Of a stretch of 64,000 bases of DNA, positions 11,745 through 24,858 are shown one piece after another. The stretch is from contig CM077593.1 in assembly GCA_039654915.1 (NCBI GenBank), positions 115,685,413-115,749,412 on the forward strand, given 5' to 3'. The notes beneath the pieces were generated by a model, which was given only the letters and a program-made list of their open reading frames with translations, did no database searches and was not told where the DNA came from. How positions within the stretch are numbered: position 1 is the first letter of the stretch; every line of letters begins with the position of its first letter. The position numbers and the translations under genes are program-made. Origin of the DNA: Aquilaria yunnanensis. Lineage: Eukaryota > Streptophyta > Magnoliopsida > Malvales > Thymelaeaceae.

Positions 11745-13694
11745 CTCTCTCTCTCTCCATCCTATGATATTTATCATTTTTATTTTTTGATAAAAATTAA
11801 AAATATTGTGTCATACTATAAACATTTTCAATGTTTACTTTACACTAGACAATATTATTACATTAAAGAGCAAATTCACTAGTTTTTCATAATGGAAAAA
11901 AATATATAAACTTGAAAAGGTGAAACATATTTTGAGATATAAAAAAAAGGATAAATTAATATATATTAAGGGGTAGATGGAGTGACAAAAGTTCTTGACA
12001 CTCATATAATACTAATTTTTGCTACATTAGTAACGTGGTTCTCAGTCTCTGGAATATTTAATTTATGAGTATTTTTTGTTCAGTTGCATGTACATTAGGT
12101 ATCATAAGAATGTTTCAATGGGGAAAATTGAACAAAATTTGTTTAGTCAAGGTGCAACTTGATAAAACTGAGTTGTTTAGTGTTTGCATCGAAAATAATT
12201 GTAGGCGATGGGGATGTTGCATGTTGTGATCGATTTATTTGAGGGATGAAGCATTTAGCAAATGTCGTTGCCTTCCAAGATGGAGATAATTATCCTTTTT
12301 TTCCATGGACATGAAAGTACCTATTTGTCCCTTATTACTAGTATGAGAATTATAATCATTATGAAAATAAAAGAATTAAGTTAGAGGAATGTTTACAATA
12401 AATTGAAGACTTTATACCTTTTATTGGGATTTGTATATAGTTTCATCCTATCAAATTACTGCATGCATACCAATATTATATCATAGGAATAATTACACAA
12501 ATACCATGATTTTGAATTCCACAAGTACAAAATCTCCAACTACCATACACACAAATTCCTTACTCTTCTTAATTGGCTAGATGCGTGATTTCTCTAGTAA
12601 GTAAAGAAAAAACTCAAGTTGTTTCCTGTCTTGTGTTGTTGCTGTCATACAATTTATAACCCATAAAATTTGCTACAAGAGAAATGTAAAAAAAAAAACT
12701 AAAAGAAGTGATTAATTATCATAAGTCCCTCTCATCCACTCCTAAGTTGTATACTTATGGCGCTTACCTTTGAACAATTGAGGAGTGACTTAATATTTCA
12801 GTCGCTAACATGGTAGTTACAATTCGGTCACTCCTTAACTGTGAAATTTTTAATACCAATCTGCTTTTGGGCTCTTTAAACTTCTCATAATCATTTGACA
12901 TGCTAGCATGAAGGCGCTCGCGTCCTTCTTCACCGTCATGGCTCAAGCTCTTGTCTTGGCCTCTGGCCTCAATGCTGGAGCTACCTTGTCAATCCCATGT
13001 CTACCGAGGCTGTTGCATTCTCTCTCGTTACCTATTCTTTTGCCTCTTAAAACACTGAATTATTTGGAAGATTATTATCTGGTGGATTTGTTTGGGTTTG
13101 TTGGATTGACATCACATTCACATACATACAATAGCAGGTGTTTATTGGGGCTTGGTATTATCGGATGGAGCAACTGATACTAGTAATTAGATTAAAAAAA
13201 TGAGTAGATATACTGAACTCCAGTAGCTCGTAGCTGTTGCTAATTAGTCACTTTGTATTGGCAATTAGGACTTTATGAGCATATATCTTTCAATCTCTCA
13301 CTTGTACATAAAGTAAAAACATGCCATGTACAAATATTTCATAAACATACCTAAAAAACAAACAATTATCTCTTAACTCAATTAGCTACCCTTCTTTACT
13401 TATATGTGACTTTAATTAAAAAAACATATAAACTTCATTTTAGAAATAACTATTGCTCTGATTAAGATACACAAAACTATAAAAACTTTTAATATCTCAC
13501 CAAATGAAATTGCTAATCAATGTGACCTTTATGATCATATTGTAAATCTATGACAAATCTATCCTTTAACATTTAAAGTATATCAATTCTCATGACACAA
13601 ATTGTTTTGGATCAAGAATAACAATTATTCTTCTTTACTTTATGTATATAAGATATGTAGAAAACTCATACAGTCAGTTATACATACATACATA
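9120..13694. other. Gene-free AT-rich stretch with microsatellites
   Basis: Nothing convincingly coding was found. Between about 9900 and 10350 the words 'gacacttttatat' and 'acttttacat' recur in a degenerate way. Simple repeats occur at 11515-11533 (TG)n and 11712-11757 (CA)n-(CT)n. A short frame at 12908-13177 opens with a signal-peptide-like run but matches no family I know and shifts frame soon after (see findings). Confidence 0.5.
11712..11757. repeat. Compound (CA)n-(CT)n microsatellite
   Basis: A run of about 14 CA units changes directly into about 8 CT units. A good candidate for a length-variable marker. Confidence 0.95.
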
Positions 13695-15142
13695 TGATGA
13701 ATACTCATAAGTGTATTGCTATTAAAGGTTTAAATCATCATTATACACTTTGAGTATGATTAATTTCTATATTCTGAGCATTTTTCCATCGGGTTACTAT
13801 TCATGCATTTTTACTATTCACATGCATTTTTACTAACACATTTTCACTGTTCATACGCATTTTTCACTATTCATTAATATTAAATAATTTTTTTTTTTCG
13901 TAGGTAAAATAATCACTTGGTGACCATTCACGAGAAAAATCATATCTAGAACTGTAGATGTCAGAATTGAGCAACTCTAAATTCATCTAAAAGCCAACAT
14001 ATAGATCTTCAACTCTGCTTAATTCCGCGAGCTAATTTGATCGTTTTCATTACTGAAATCTGATTATAAATGAAACTATTTGTTCTTTTGTGTGCTGAAG
14101 AGCAGTTTTGGTAGAAAAATCATAACTTGAGCTACAAATGTCCAATTTGAATGAGCAAGCTATCGATTCAAAGCTAAAGAATAGATCTATAAATCTTGTG
14201 TTTTAAGGAAGAGCTGATTTAATATATATGGTGGTCAAAGAATTAAAATAAGTTGCAACCCGCCATTGTTGATTTGTATTTACCTATATTTCACCATTCC
14301 ATTTTACCATTTCACTCACCCCCAAAACTCTATAAATAGGCATCTTGGGGGGAGGATGGATTCATGCCATTTTCTTAGGCCATTTCCATATTCTTGTATC
14401 ATTTTTAGATTTTCTCCTTTGTTCTTGTTCTTGTTTTCAATACCGAAGCTCTGTCCAAGTGTTTTATCGTTTTTCTTCTTGTTCTTCCTTTGATCTTTCA
14501 ATCCATGTTCATTTCATCTTTCTACATGTTGTTTACTTTTATGATGACTAACTAATCTTCTTTTTGCTAAGGTGAAAGGGTAAAGCTTTTGGTATAGAGG
14601 TTATGATTGATTTAAATGGATCACAACGTTAACGGTATTTTCTTCCTTAATCTATTTAACTTCCCTCCTTGTTAAGTGGGAGTCTTGATTTATCATAGTC
14701 AATCATTGGCACAAAAGCTGCTTGATTCACTCTGTAGAACATGGCTCTGCCGGCTATATTGGAATCTTGAGTTATTGTCGACAAAGGTTGGCATAATGGA
14801 TACTTAAACTCATTAGAAAGCGTTGGCATTTTAAGATCAATAAAAGTTAACACTAACTAAATTCCCCTATTATGACCTCCTTTATGTGTGGATCTTAATT
14901 GAGTGGTAAGATGGGCTAAAATTAATCATAACCGATATACTAAAAGTGGATTCCCTAACCTTAACTATTTTATTTGAATTTGAATTTTTAATCAACACTT
15001 GTTCACACATTTCATGAAAACCTTCATTCACTTTCGTAATTTGTATTTTTTAATTCACTTCCCTGTAGTTCGACACTCAAACTCCCGAGATTTTATTACT
15101 TGCGACAACCTACACTTGGGCTACAACTGCTAGAGTGCAGCA
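13695..15142 (+). mobile_element. Solo LTR A (about 1.45 kb), related to the LTR at 19976-21466
   Basis: The segment opens TGATGAATACTCATAAGTG and ends ...TGCAGCA. It matches the reverse complement of 19976-21466 across almost its whole length, with small indels. A TATA box (ctataaatagg near 14330) lies in the matching place in both copies and is probably the LTR promoter. The flanking five bases are ACATA on the left and ATATA on the right, a one-mismatch target duplication. No internal retrotransposon sequence or second same-strand copy is seen next to it, so a solo LTR is the simplest reading. Confidence 0.75.
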
Positions 15143-16824
15143 ATATACATATATACATACATGTGTGTGTGTGTATGTGTGTGTGTCTTCAAAGTGTTCA
15201 AGAAAATTACATACATCTTTTATTTCATAAATACATGGTATATGTCACATTAAATGTTTACATTTTCCTAATTTGGTTCTTAACAATAATGAAAGAACCT
15301 CATTTGAGTAGAAATGTATCAATAATAAACTATTTATTATTAATATTTTTAACAGAATATATACTAAATATAATACTTTCAAATTTTCATATTGAATGAA
15401 CAACATAATCCTATTATGTTGCTTATCATACTATTGTGATAAAATATAGAAATAAAAAATGTTACAACTTATATGATTAGGATTCAATAAAAAAAAATAA
15501 TTGTAAAACCACTTTGACTATTTTTAATAACTGAGTAATCTAATTTATTATAAAAATTTTATCCATATAATAAATTATGTTTATGACAAATTTCATGAAT
15601 AAATAAGAATATATTTCTTGCATATTTAATAAAAAATTATTCATAAAACATTATAGCCAGTTAATAAATAATCAAGTATCACAACTTGATTCATATATAA
15701 GGATTCTTGGTAATTCACATTCAACATTATAAAAAATAGAATTACAAGTTAATCTCATACTCATTATTAGTTGAAAATAATAATCAATATTAATGTTCAT
15801 ATTTCTACTCAAAATAATTTGTAATGGTAATAATAATGTCATTATTATTTTACAATAATAAGTTCACAAAATCACCATTGAAACATATCTTATGTCAATC
15901 TGTTAAATAGAAAAGTAAAATTAGATTATGCAATAATTCACAATTGTTAACACAGTTAATAAGATATTTATTAAACATCTTTATTGATCATTATATGTAA
16001 CAAAATTAATCCAATAATTATACTCATTTTTAGATTATGACTTATATCAGATATAAGACATAAATCTAATTTAGAGAACTATAACAAACAATTTTGTTAT
16101 GAATATCTATAGAACTCATTTTTTTTATGAAAATAACTTTTTTTATGTTCTTGCAATATCCAATAATGATTCCTCATACCTTAACCCATTTGTTGAATCA
16201 AATATTTAATTTGAGCCAAAGAATAATAAAAAGTTCATATAAAATATTTTTTAAAATATTTTATTAAAAAATAATTTTCTTTTAAAGGTCATAAAGTTGT
16301 ACTTTTAGAAAAGCTTAAAACAAAACAAATTTCATTACCAAGATTTATGAATGAAGTTCTAAAAAGCTTATTATTAATTATAACCAATTGTAATTTATTT
16401 AGTAAGAAAATATTCTTACATATTTTACTTATAAGTTTATTTATAGTCATTACTATATAATCCACTGAGTAACCAACAAATTGTTTAACTTGTTGAGTAT
16501 GAAAACCCAATTGATTATGTGGGCTACGGTTATTCAAAATAACTTCAAAAATGTGAAACATAAAACACAATATTTCCTTTTGCATGTCATTATACCCAAT
16601 CATTATATTTTACTTTTATGATGAAACAATTCTAAAATATATTCCTACAAGAATTCAATTTGCAAACTTATATAAATATTCAAAATAACAATAAACTTAT
16701 AAGAATAAATGTAAATCATATATACTATCAAGGCAATATCATACAAAACAATAATGATGCTTAAAATAATTCATACTTCAACATGCTTTATTCAAATTAT
16801 GAAATCTAAAGTACATAAATTGAG
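15143..16824. other. AT-rich stretch between the two LTRs, no gene seen
   Basis: Starts with a (TG)n run at 15161-15186. The rest is very AT-rich with no conserved protein. The 104-codon minus-strand frame at 16289-16603 has ordinary AT-rich composition and no family match that I recognise. Confidence 0.5.
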
Positions 16825-17853
16825 GGGTTAATTGCATCAGTGACCTCTAAAATTTTATTATTATCCTATTTTGGACCATAACCTCAAAATCTTACATGGA
16901 AGGTTTTCAACATCAATTTTTTGTTTCATTTTAGACCTTTGGAGGATGAAAACTGTTATAATAGATAGAACTGACCATGTGGCACACTAGCATGGCGTGA
17001 TTTGCCACAGTGGCACAATAATCATCTGTTATTGATGATGTGTAAAGGGAAAAAATAAAAAAATAAAAAAATTGAAACTCAGCCTTCCACTTTATCTGCC
17101 TAGCACCGACAGCTTTCCACCTCATTTTTCGCATCATCCAGCAACCCCTATTTGCAAAAGCACTTTGCAATTGCTCCCCCTATAACAAAATTAGAGTTAA
17201 GCAAAATGAATCAGAGTTGCAGCTCCACCTTGGTCTTCTACCTACTCAGCACCAGCCCCATTTGTGACAGCTAATCGTACAAGATCCACTGCAACTATTT
17301 GATTTCAGCCTCCTTCACATTTGATTACACCTTCGTCCGTACCGTAACTTGTGAAATCGGGAAACCAATAAGGAGCTTAAAAACAATGAGAACCATCTAC
17401 CATTTAGGGCGGCGAGCCATTGGTTGAAAATGGCTAGGCAGAGAGAAGGTACGGGTTGGGCGGGGAAGGAATGGGGAGGTGGTGATGTGGTAGAGGGCGG
17501 TGTGAGGATGGCGGTGCCGAAGGGAACAGACCAGTGATGGGTTTTTGTTTTTTGGTTTTTACATTATCTTTCTTTTTTTTATTATTATTTTCCTTTTTTT
17601 AATATTTTCTTTTTTTTATTAATTTTGTTATTTTCCACATCATCCCCAACAATCGATTATTGTGCCACTATGATAAATCGGGCTACACTAGCATGCCACA
17701 TGGTCAGTTTCATCTATTTTAACGGTTTTCATCTTCCAAAAGTCTAAAATGGAATAAAAACTTGAGGTTAGGGACCTCCCATGCAAGATTTTGAGGTTAA
17801 GGTCCAAAATAGGATAATAATAAAATGTTAAGGGTCACTGATGCAATTAACCC
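16825..17853. mobile_element. Non-autonomous long-TIR MULE (about 1.03 kb)
   Basis: Both ends carry GGGTTAATTGCATCAGTGAC as inverted repeats. The inverted match extends for about 215 bp each side (16825-17042 against 17638-17853), covering the 'ggaccataacctcaaaatc' and 'atgtggca.actagcatg' words. The flanking 9-bp sequences are TAAATTGAG and GAAATTGAG, 8 of 9 identical, as expected of Mutator-like elements. The interior of about 600 bp is more GC-rich than its surroundings but has no recognisable gene or transposase. Whether it is captured host sequence is open. Confidence 0.85.
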
Positions 17854-19063
17854 GAAATTGAGGCATACCTTAGATTAGCAAAAATAATCTCCAAGATTAT
17901 CTTCATTCCATGAACATTGAATTTTAATATTATTGTATCAAATACAATAACATCACATTTTCTTTTACAACAAGGTCAAAATTTTGACTTAAAAGTCTTT
18001 GGGAGTATAATCACTTACATTACGTGAATTCTCTCAATTACGTTGTCTATACAATGTAATTAAATATTCATAATATCTTACATGCACTTTGCCATTGAAA
18101 ACAGATTTTTGATGTTTTAATGGGTATGTACTATTTTTTAATTTTAATGTATCTCCCTCCATTAAAATAAGAACTTATACTCTTTCAATGCAATTCTTGT
18201 GAGTAACAGGAGTTTTGTCTCTTCAATTAATGAATTCCTTTTGGTATACAAAAATAGTTCAACAAGACGGATATTTCATATTTTTCATTTCAAATGAAAT
18301 TGGTTTCATGTAAAAAAGATGTAAAAATAAAAAAAAAGTTATTTTCAATTAAGTTAACTTAAGTTAAAAAGAACTGGCTTATGGTGAAATGACACATGTC
18401 TCTAGTGAGTAGCTAAATGGTACTCATTAAGTATAAAATATTATATCATTTTCATGATATTTATTTAAATTGCAATTATTGTTTATTTAGTGGGTATTCA
18501 TGTTTTTTTATCTGGTTTGTTGTATATTTAGTTCATATTATTGTTCTAGTATTTAGTTGCTGATCTTTTAATTAAAATTGTTATTCTTGTTACAATTGTT
18601 AGTTGATATTGTTATTTATTTAGTTGTTGTCATTATTCCTTAACTTAAAATTGTTGTTCTTTTAATTGATATCATTGTTTTCTTCACAATTGTTATTCTT
18701 TCAGTTGATAATAGATATTGATGTTCTTTTGTCCATGTTTTTGTTCCTCCAATTGAATTTATTGTTCCATTTACAATTCATGCATTTAGTTGAGATTGTT
18801 GTTCCTATAATAAAAAATATTGTCCTAGTAGTCAAAATAAACTATAGGAAAACTATAAACTCATTTGCTAATGCAGTGTAAAACTAATGATTGCCCTAGT
18901 TTCGACACATTCATCATGGTCTTCTTATATGCCTCCTCAAACTTTTGCATAAGTATCATTCATAATAAAGTTACTTTATTCACATTAAGTGGTGATTAAT
19001 TTTCTACAAGCTAGAATAAGAAGTGGCTTTAATAACCAAATAAAGCAGTAGGATTTGAGGCAG
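17854..19063. other. AT-rich stretch with degenerate repeats
   Basis: From 18480 to 18830, 'attgttgttcttttaattg' type words recur as a decayed minisatellite; the plus-strand frame at 18666-18881 is a by-product of it. Nothing else was recognised. Confidence 0.5.
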
Positions 19064-19560
19064 CTAAGATGGCAATTGAAGGCATTAAGCTAGGTTTAAG
19101 TTAGATCATTCAAGTTTAGGTTTAATTAGGTTATCATGGATTCGGGTCCAGGTCAGCTTATTTGGGCTTGGGTTAATTTCAAGTTTGGGTTAAGTTAAGT
19201 AAAGATTATTTAAGTTCAGATTAAATATAGATTGGGTCAATTTTAGTCTCAAGTGCCTTCAAATTAGGTTATTTAAGTTAGATTCAGGTTAACCCATTAT
19301 GTTTTTTGGGGTTAAAGTCAAGCTTTGTCGAGTTTAGACATTTGGTTATTTCGGGTATAAGTCATTTCAGGTTCGGGCTAACTTAGGTTGGGTCATTTTA
19401 GATTCATATAATTTAGGATTGGGTTTTCTCAAGTTTTACTTAAATCAAGTTTAAGTTTAGGTCGGGTTTGGATTCTTGAATTTTCTAGTTAAATCAAACT
19501 AGGTCATGTTTGTGTTGCTTAGGCCAAGTCATCAAATTGACTTCAATTTTTCTATCCCTA
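19064..19560. mobile_element. Possible hAT-like MITE rich in GGTT words
   Basis: The left end CTAAGATGGCAATTGAAGGC is a loose inverted match to the right end (reverse complement TAGGGATAGAAAAATTGAAG). Flanking octamers TGAGGCAG and TGAAGCGG agree at 6 of 8 positions. The interior is a run of degenerate 'gggttaagttaggt' words, a composition common in plant hAT-derived MITEs. Borders are inferred. Confidence 0.45.
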
Positions 19561-19975
19561 TGAAGCGGTAGCGGGTCGTTACCTTTTACAATGCCAAAGT
19601 TGTCATTTTAGACATCCAAGATGAGTTAGGCCATTTAGTTTTTGACTGCATAAGTGCGGCCATTTGTACCTATGCCCAGTGTAATGTGCCACCTTCGATA
19701 CCGCCATCCAATCCTATGACAATCTCAATATAATGTTTCGCAATATTGGAACTACTAACAATCACTGCCTTTGAATCATTAACACCAGTGGCATGTTGAC
19801 AATGTGCAATAATAGTTGGCCAAAGGCAGAAGGTAGGGCATGAAAGGCGAAGCCGATAGAGGAGAAAATTGAGCATATAATTGTTGAACAGAAACTTATT
19901 TTAACTAATGGCAAACAAGTAAATATATTAAAAAAATTGGTGGAGTACTAATTGCGTAACATCGTATATGGTTAA
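19561..19975. other. Short spacer, no gene seen
   Basis: Contains a 68-codon minus-strand frame (19670-19876) with no recognisable family. It ends with the left target copy GTTAA (19971-19975) of the next LTR. Confidence 0.5.
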
Positions 19976-21466
19976 TGTTGCATTTTAGCAGTTGTAACCC
20001 AAGTGTAGGTTGTTATAAGTAATAAAATCTCAGGAGTCCGAGTGTCGAACCATATGGAAGTGAATTAAGAAATACAAATTACAAATTTTTAATAAAGAAA
20101 GTTTTGGTGCAACATGTGAACAGGTGTAAATTAAAATTAAAATTCAATTAAAATAGCTAAGGTTAGAGGATCCACTTTTAGTATATTGGTTATGATTAAT
20201 TTTAGCCCATCTTACCACTCAATTGGTATCCACACATAAATGAGGTCCCAATTGGGAAATTTAGTTAGAATTAACTTTCTTTGATCTTAAAATGCCAACG
20301 CTTGCTAATGGATTCAAGTATTCATCATGCCAACCTTTGTCGACAATAACTTGAGATTCCAATATAGCCGGCAGAGCCATGTTCTACAAAGGTAATCAAG
20401 CAGCTTTTTTACCAATGATTGACTATGATGAATCAAGACTCCCACTTAACAAGGAGAGAAGTTAAATAGATTAAGAAAGAAAATGCTATTAACGTTGTGA
20501 TCCATTCAAATCAACCATAACCTTTATATCAAAAGCTTCACTCTTTTACCTTAGCAAAAGAAAGATTAGTTAGCCATGATAAAAGTAAACAATATATAAA
20601 AAGAGAAAATGAACATGAATTGAAAGATGAAAGGAAGAACAAGAAGAAGAACGAGAAAACACTTGTACAGAACTTTGGTATTGAAAACTAGAACAAAACT
20701 AAAGAAGAAAACCTAAGGATGATACAAGAACATAAAGGATGCCTAAGAAATGGCATGAATTCATCCTCCCTCCCAAGGTGCCTATTTATAGAGTTTTTTT
20801 GGTTGGTGAAATGGTAAAATAGTAAAATGTAGATAAATACAAATCAACAAAGGCGGGCTGCAACTTATTTTAATTTTTTGACCATCATAGACATTGAATC
20901 AGGTCTTCCTCAAAGCATGGAACTTGTAGATCTCTTCTTTAGGTTCTAATTGATAGCTTGCTTATTCAAATCAGACATTCATAGCTCAAGTTATAATTTT
21001 TCTACCGAAACTGCTTTTCAGCACACGAAAGAACAAATGGTCTCAGCTATAATCAGATTTCGGCAATGAAAAAGCTAAACTAGCTCATGAAATGAGGCAA
21101 AGTTGAAGATCTATGTGTTGGCTTTCAGATGAATTTGGAATCACTCAGTTCCAATGTCTATAGTTTCATATATGATTTTCCTCATGAAGGGTCGCAAAGT
21201 GATAATTTTACCTACATAAAAAAATAATTATTTAATATATATATTTTAATATTAATGAACAATAAATCACGTATGTATAATAAATATGCGTATAAACAGT
21301 AAGTTGGTGAATAGTAACTATGAATAGTAAAAACATGTCTGAATAGTAAAAAATGCATGAATAGTAACCCGGTGGAAAAATGCTCTAAATATATAAATTA
21401 ATCATACTCAAAGTGTATAATAATGATTTAAACCCTTAATAGTAATACACTTATGAGTATTCATCA
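19976..21466 (-). mobile_element. Solo LTR B (1.49 kb) with perfect 5-bp target duplication
   Basis: On the minus strand it opens TGATGAATACTCATAAGTG at 21466 and closes ...AAAATGCAACA at 19976. GTTAA stands immediately on both sides (19971-19975 and 21467-21471), proving insertion as a unit. It aligns to LTR A in reverse orientation, including the TATA box (ctataaatagg on the minus strand near 20781-20793). No coding region is attached, so the internal part was lost by LTR-LTR recombination. Confidence 0.9.
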
Positions 21467-21479
21467 GTTAAGGTCAACT

Positions 21480-22005
21480 AGGACTATAAACAAATATTAC
21501 GTTTAGTGAACCATTCAGGAATGGTTTGGTGAGAGTTCATTTATATTCATTTATTTAATTAAACAAATGATCTTGAATAAAATTTTATGTTCATTTAGTT
21601 TAAATAGACGAACACGGAGAAAGTACTATTTGTTCATTATTCATGAATGGTTCGGCTAATATTCATTTAAACTCATTCATTTATTTATCCATTTATTTTG
21701 TTCATTTGTTTACTCATTTTTTTGTAAGTTCATTTATTCATAATATTTTAGTTTGTTCGTTTGTTTCTTTGTTTGTTAGCTTATATTTATTATGTTGTTC
21801 ATGAACACATCTATTTATTTTGTTTGTAAACATGTTCATTTAATGGTCTTCTTGAACATGTTCATTTGGTTCACAATAATGTTATTGTTAAAGAATGAAC
21901 ACAAACACATTCATTTATAAACGAACAAATATGAATAGAGAAAATGTGCTCGTATTCAAGTTTATTTAAAGTTAAACAAACAAAAATGAACAAAACCTGT
22001 TCATC
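21480..22005. mobile_element. Decayed hAT-like element rich in GTTCATTTA words (copy 1)
   Basis: Shares the phrases 'agttcatttat.ttcatttat', 'aatgaacac' and 'ttcatgaatggttcg' with the better-preserved copies at 45232-46947 and 63128-63747. The composition (gttcgtt/aacgaac) and inverted ends (ataaacaaat near 21492 against its complement near 21975) fit a non-autonomous hAT family. Borders are approximate and no target duplication was found. Confidence 0.5.
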
Positions 22006-22998
22006 TCCATTCCATTTGTATATGGCCCTATATGGCCAAGTCCTTATATTTGTTGTACCACTTTCATCCTCAACTTCTGCTTTGTTTCATTTCCATCCCT
22101 AACCTGATTAAAATGTTTCATTCTTGTCTTTGACGTTATTAAAATTTTGTATTTTTACCTTAAGGTAGATGAAAAATGTTTATTGCTAATGATAAGCTAC
22201 CATGTTGGCACATATTTGTGTAGGTGTTGCCACGGTAGTAGGATAAAGGTAGTAGGAACTGGACGGGAGCTTTTGCCGCCAACATTTATTGCCTTGAACT
22301 AAACAACCAAACCCATTGTCGTGATGTTTATAAAAATAGAAGAAGGTATGGGGAAAATGGGGATTTTAAATTAGTTTCATAATTTCCAAAAAGACCTCGT
22401 GTTTGAGCGTCCAAGAATGGAGTCAATGGATAAGAATGTTGCCAGGCTCTACTCTTGTCGAACCCTTGTAGTGTTGTTGATGTCATGGACCAAAACAACC
22501 CTAGTCGAAGGTTCTTGTGATGCAAGAACCATGGGGTAAGCACAAATGACTGAAAATTGTGTTTTTCATTGATATGAATAAACTTTATGTGTTCTTAATT
22601 TTGGTGATGGATAGGGCCCCAACAACTACAACTTCTTTGACTTGTTCAATCCACCTATTTTGAGTCGAATGAAGGATGTTGTAGGTGGTTTGCTTAGGAG
22701 AGTAAAACTGAGCAAAGAGGATTTAAGAGGTGAAAAGGCAAAGACCAAATAGATGAAGATGTATTTGATGTCCTTAGTGGTGCTAGATATTTGGGGTTCA
22801 TGGATGTGGCTCTAGTATATAAGAGAAAGATGTGTGTGTATGAAATGAAGATTTGTAGGGTGAGGGCATGTGGAGATGTGGGTCTAGTTGTATATTGTAC
22901 TTGTGTTGGGTAGGATTGGTTATGTTAGTATGCGTGTTTCAGATATACCCTTGTAGAGGTGTTAGTGGCAGTTCTTGTATGCACATATGATGTTCACT

Positions 22999-23802
22999 AA
23001 GGCTATAAAATTTTGAGTTTAAGGTCGGGTTCGGGTCGGAACCTGAATTTTCAAACAGGTTCGCCATAAAAAAAAAAGGTAACCTGACCCGACCCGACCC
23101 TATTTATAGGCTAAACCCAAACCGGCCCTAAACCAGAAAAATAAAGTTGAGGTCAAGTTTACCCAACATAACTCGACACCCTCACCATTGATAGCCATGT
23201 CTTCCGCCACGAAGCGTAAAGACGAGGGATGGAGCCTGGAGGACAACCCGATGGTGGTGTTATGCACGGAAATGAGGCAACAGGGATAAGACAGAGAACG
23301 CAAGATGAAAAGGGTAATAAACTGAGGCCAAATGACAGCATGACCAGGGGGAAAATGAGGTGAACGACAGCAATTCGCGAAAGATAGAGGTTGGAGGTAG
23401 AAGCAAATGATGACGAGGGCTGAGAAGGGAGGGAACGAATGAACGAAAAAAAAATGGAGAAGACGAACAGAGCACAAAAGAAGGTTGGCGGGTGTGTGTG
23501 TGTGTGTGTGTATGAGATATAGTGATGGATTAGGGTTAGGGTTGTTAGTAGGTATTTATAGTAGGTGTGTGGGTTGGGCTGGGATGGGATTGAGCTAAGA
23601 ATAAGAATGAGTTGTGGGCCTATAGCATGTATTGTAATTTCGGGTTGAATCAGGTTGATCTAGTTTCACCTGAGCCAACCTAATTTTTTGTCTAAGGGTT
23701 AGGTTCAGGTCAACCTGAATACAACTTATTTCTTCCCTTGAACCAACCCTAACTCAAAAAATTGGATCGGGTTTCGGTTGGGTTAAAATCTTACAGCTCT
23801 AG
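22999..23802. mobile_element. hAT-like MITE (804 bp) nested in the MULE
   Basis: The left end AAGGCTATAAAATTTTG and right end (reverse complement CTAGAGCTGTAAGATTTT) form short imperfect inverted repeats. Next inside are 'gggttcgggtcgg' and 'cgggtttcggttgggtt' words, typical of plant hAT MITEs. The flanking octamers are TGTTCACT and TGTTCACC (7 of 8). The interior has a (TG)n run near 23491-23511 and a 125-codon minus-strand frame (23100-23477) that is overlapped by others and has no family match. Confidence 0.7.
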
Positions 23803-24858
23803 TGTTCACCCTATATCTACTTTTATGTTGTTGATAGATGTTAAGTCATCTATATAATATGGTCCTTTTATCTTAAGTTGCAATTAATAATTGGACATCT
23901 TATTGTACATATGCTAGCAACTATAAACACAAATAGGTTAGGTCTAAGTAATTTTTCATTTCCATAACAAAAAAGCTGCATCAAGTATGTTTCTATTTTT
24001 CACTTGAAACTTACAAAACATGGTTCACACCTATTAAAGCCAATTAGAATTTGGTCCTATTGACTATTCCATTCAAAATATACAAGGCACTTGCATATGC
24101 CATTCAAAATATACAACCACGTCCACCATTATGGGTTATACCATTCAAGTATACAACCATTATGGGCTGTAATGCAATTCAAAATATAAAACCAGTTCCT
24201 CCATTATTTGCCTTGGTCACTCTTTCTTAAATGGCTTCTTCCTTTTTTGGGTCTAAACACTGTTGGTTCATTTAATTTAATGAATACTACAAAAGCAGTG
24301 CTCCGTGACTGGTTTACTTGACTATTTCCTTGTGGTTTCACAAAAAAATCACATGTGGAGTAAGTCAACAATTGTCCATTTTGTCATTCAAGTACCTTTA
24401 ATGAACAACTTAAGACCCTAGTAATAACTCACAGTAGTTTGTTGTTGCCTATATGCATCTGTGTTGGGTTCCCTATTGATAGTTGTTGTGAAAGTCAGGT
24501 GAATGTGGGCTTCCTTTTTACTTACAAAGAACACATTAATTATGAACAACACAAGGACAATTAAGTATTAGGGTCAACAATTTAACCTAGAGTTTATGAT
24601 TGTAAAGAAATACCTACAATTTCTTCCTCCACTGTGATGAACGGTCACTAAGTCTTTGGCTGCCTATTTTTTTGGTTTTTCAAGTTGCAGAATTGTGACC
24701 AGGCTCGTTGCAGATCTTACAATGCATGACCATTTTGAACTTCCTCATCTTGGTTGTGGTTTCTTCTTTCTCAACTCCATTTCTTCTTTTTCTTTATATT
24801 TTACCTTTTTTAATGACTAATAATGGGATAGCTAAATGGCATCATGATGTTCTTGAAC

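Noticed and set aside
13695..21466. One large inverted duplication
   Set aside because: Similarity stops at LTR-type TG...CA borders and LTR B has its own exact target duplication.
23100..23477. 125-codon minus-strand frame
   Set aside because: Lies inside a hAT MITE, overlaps other frames, no family resemblance.
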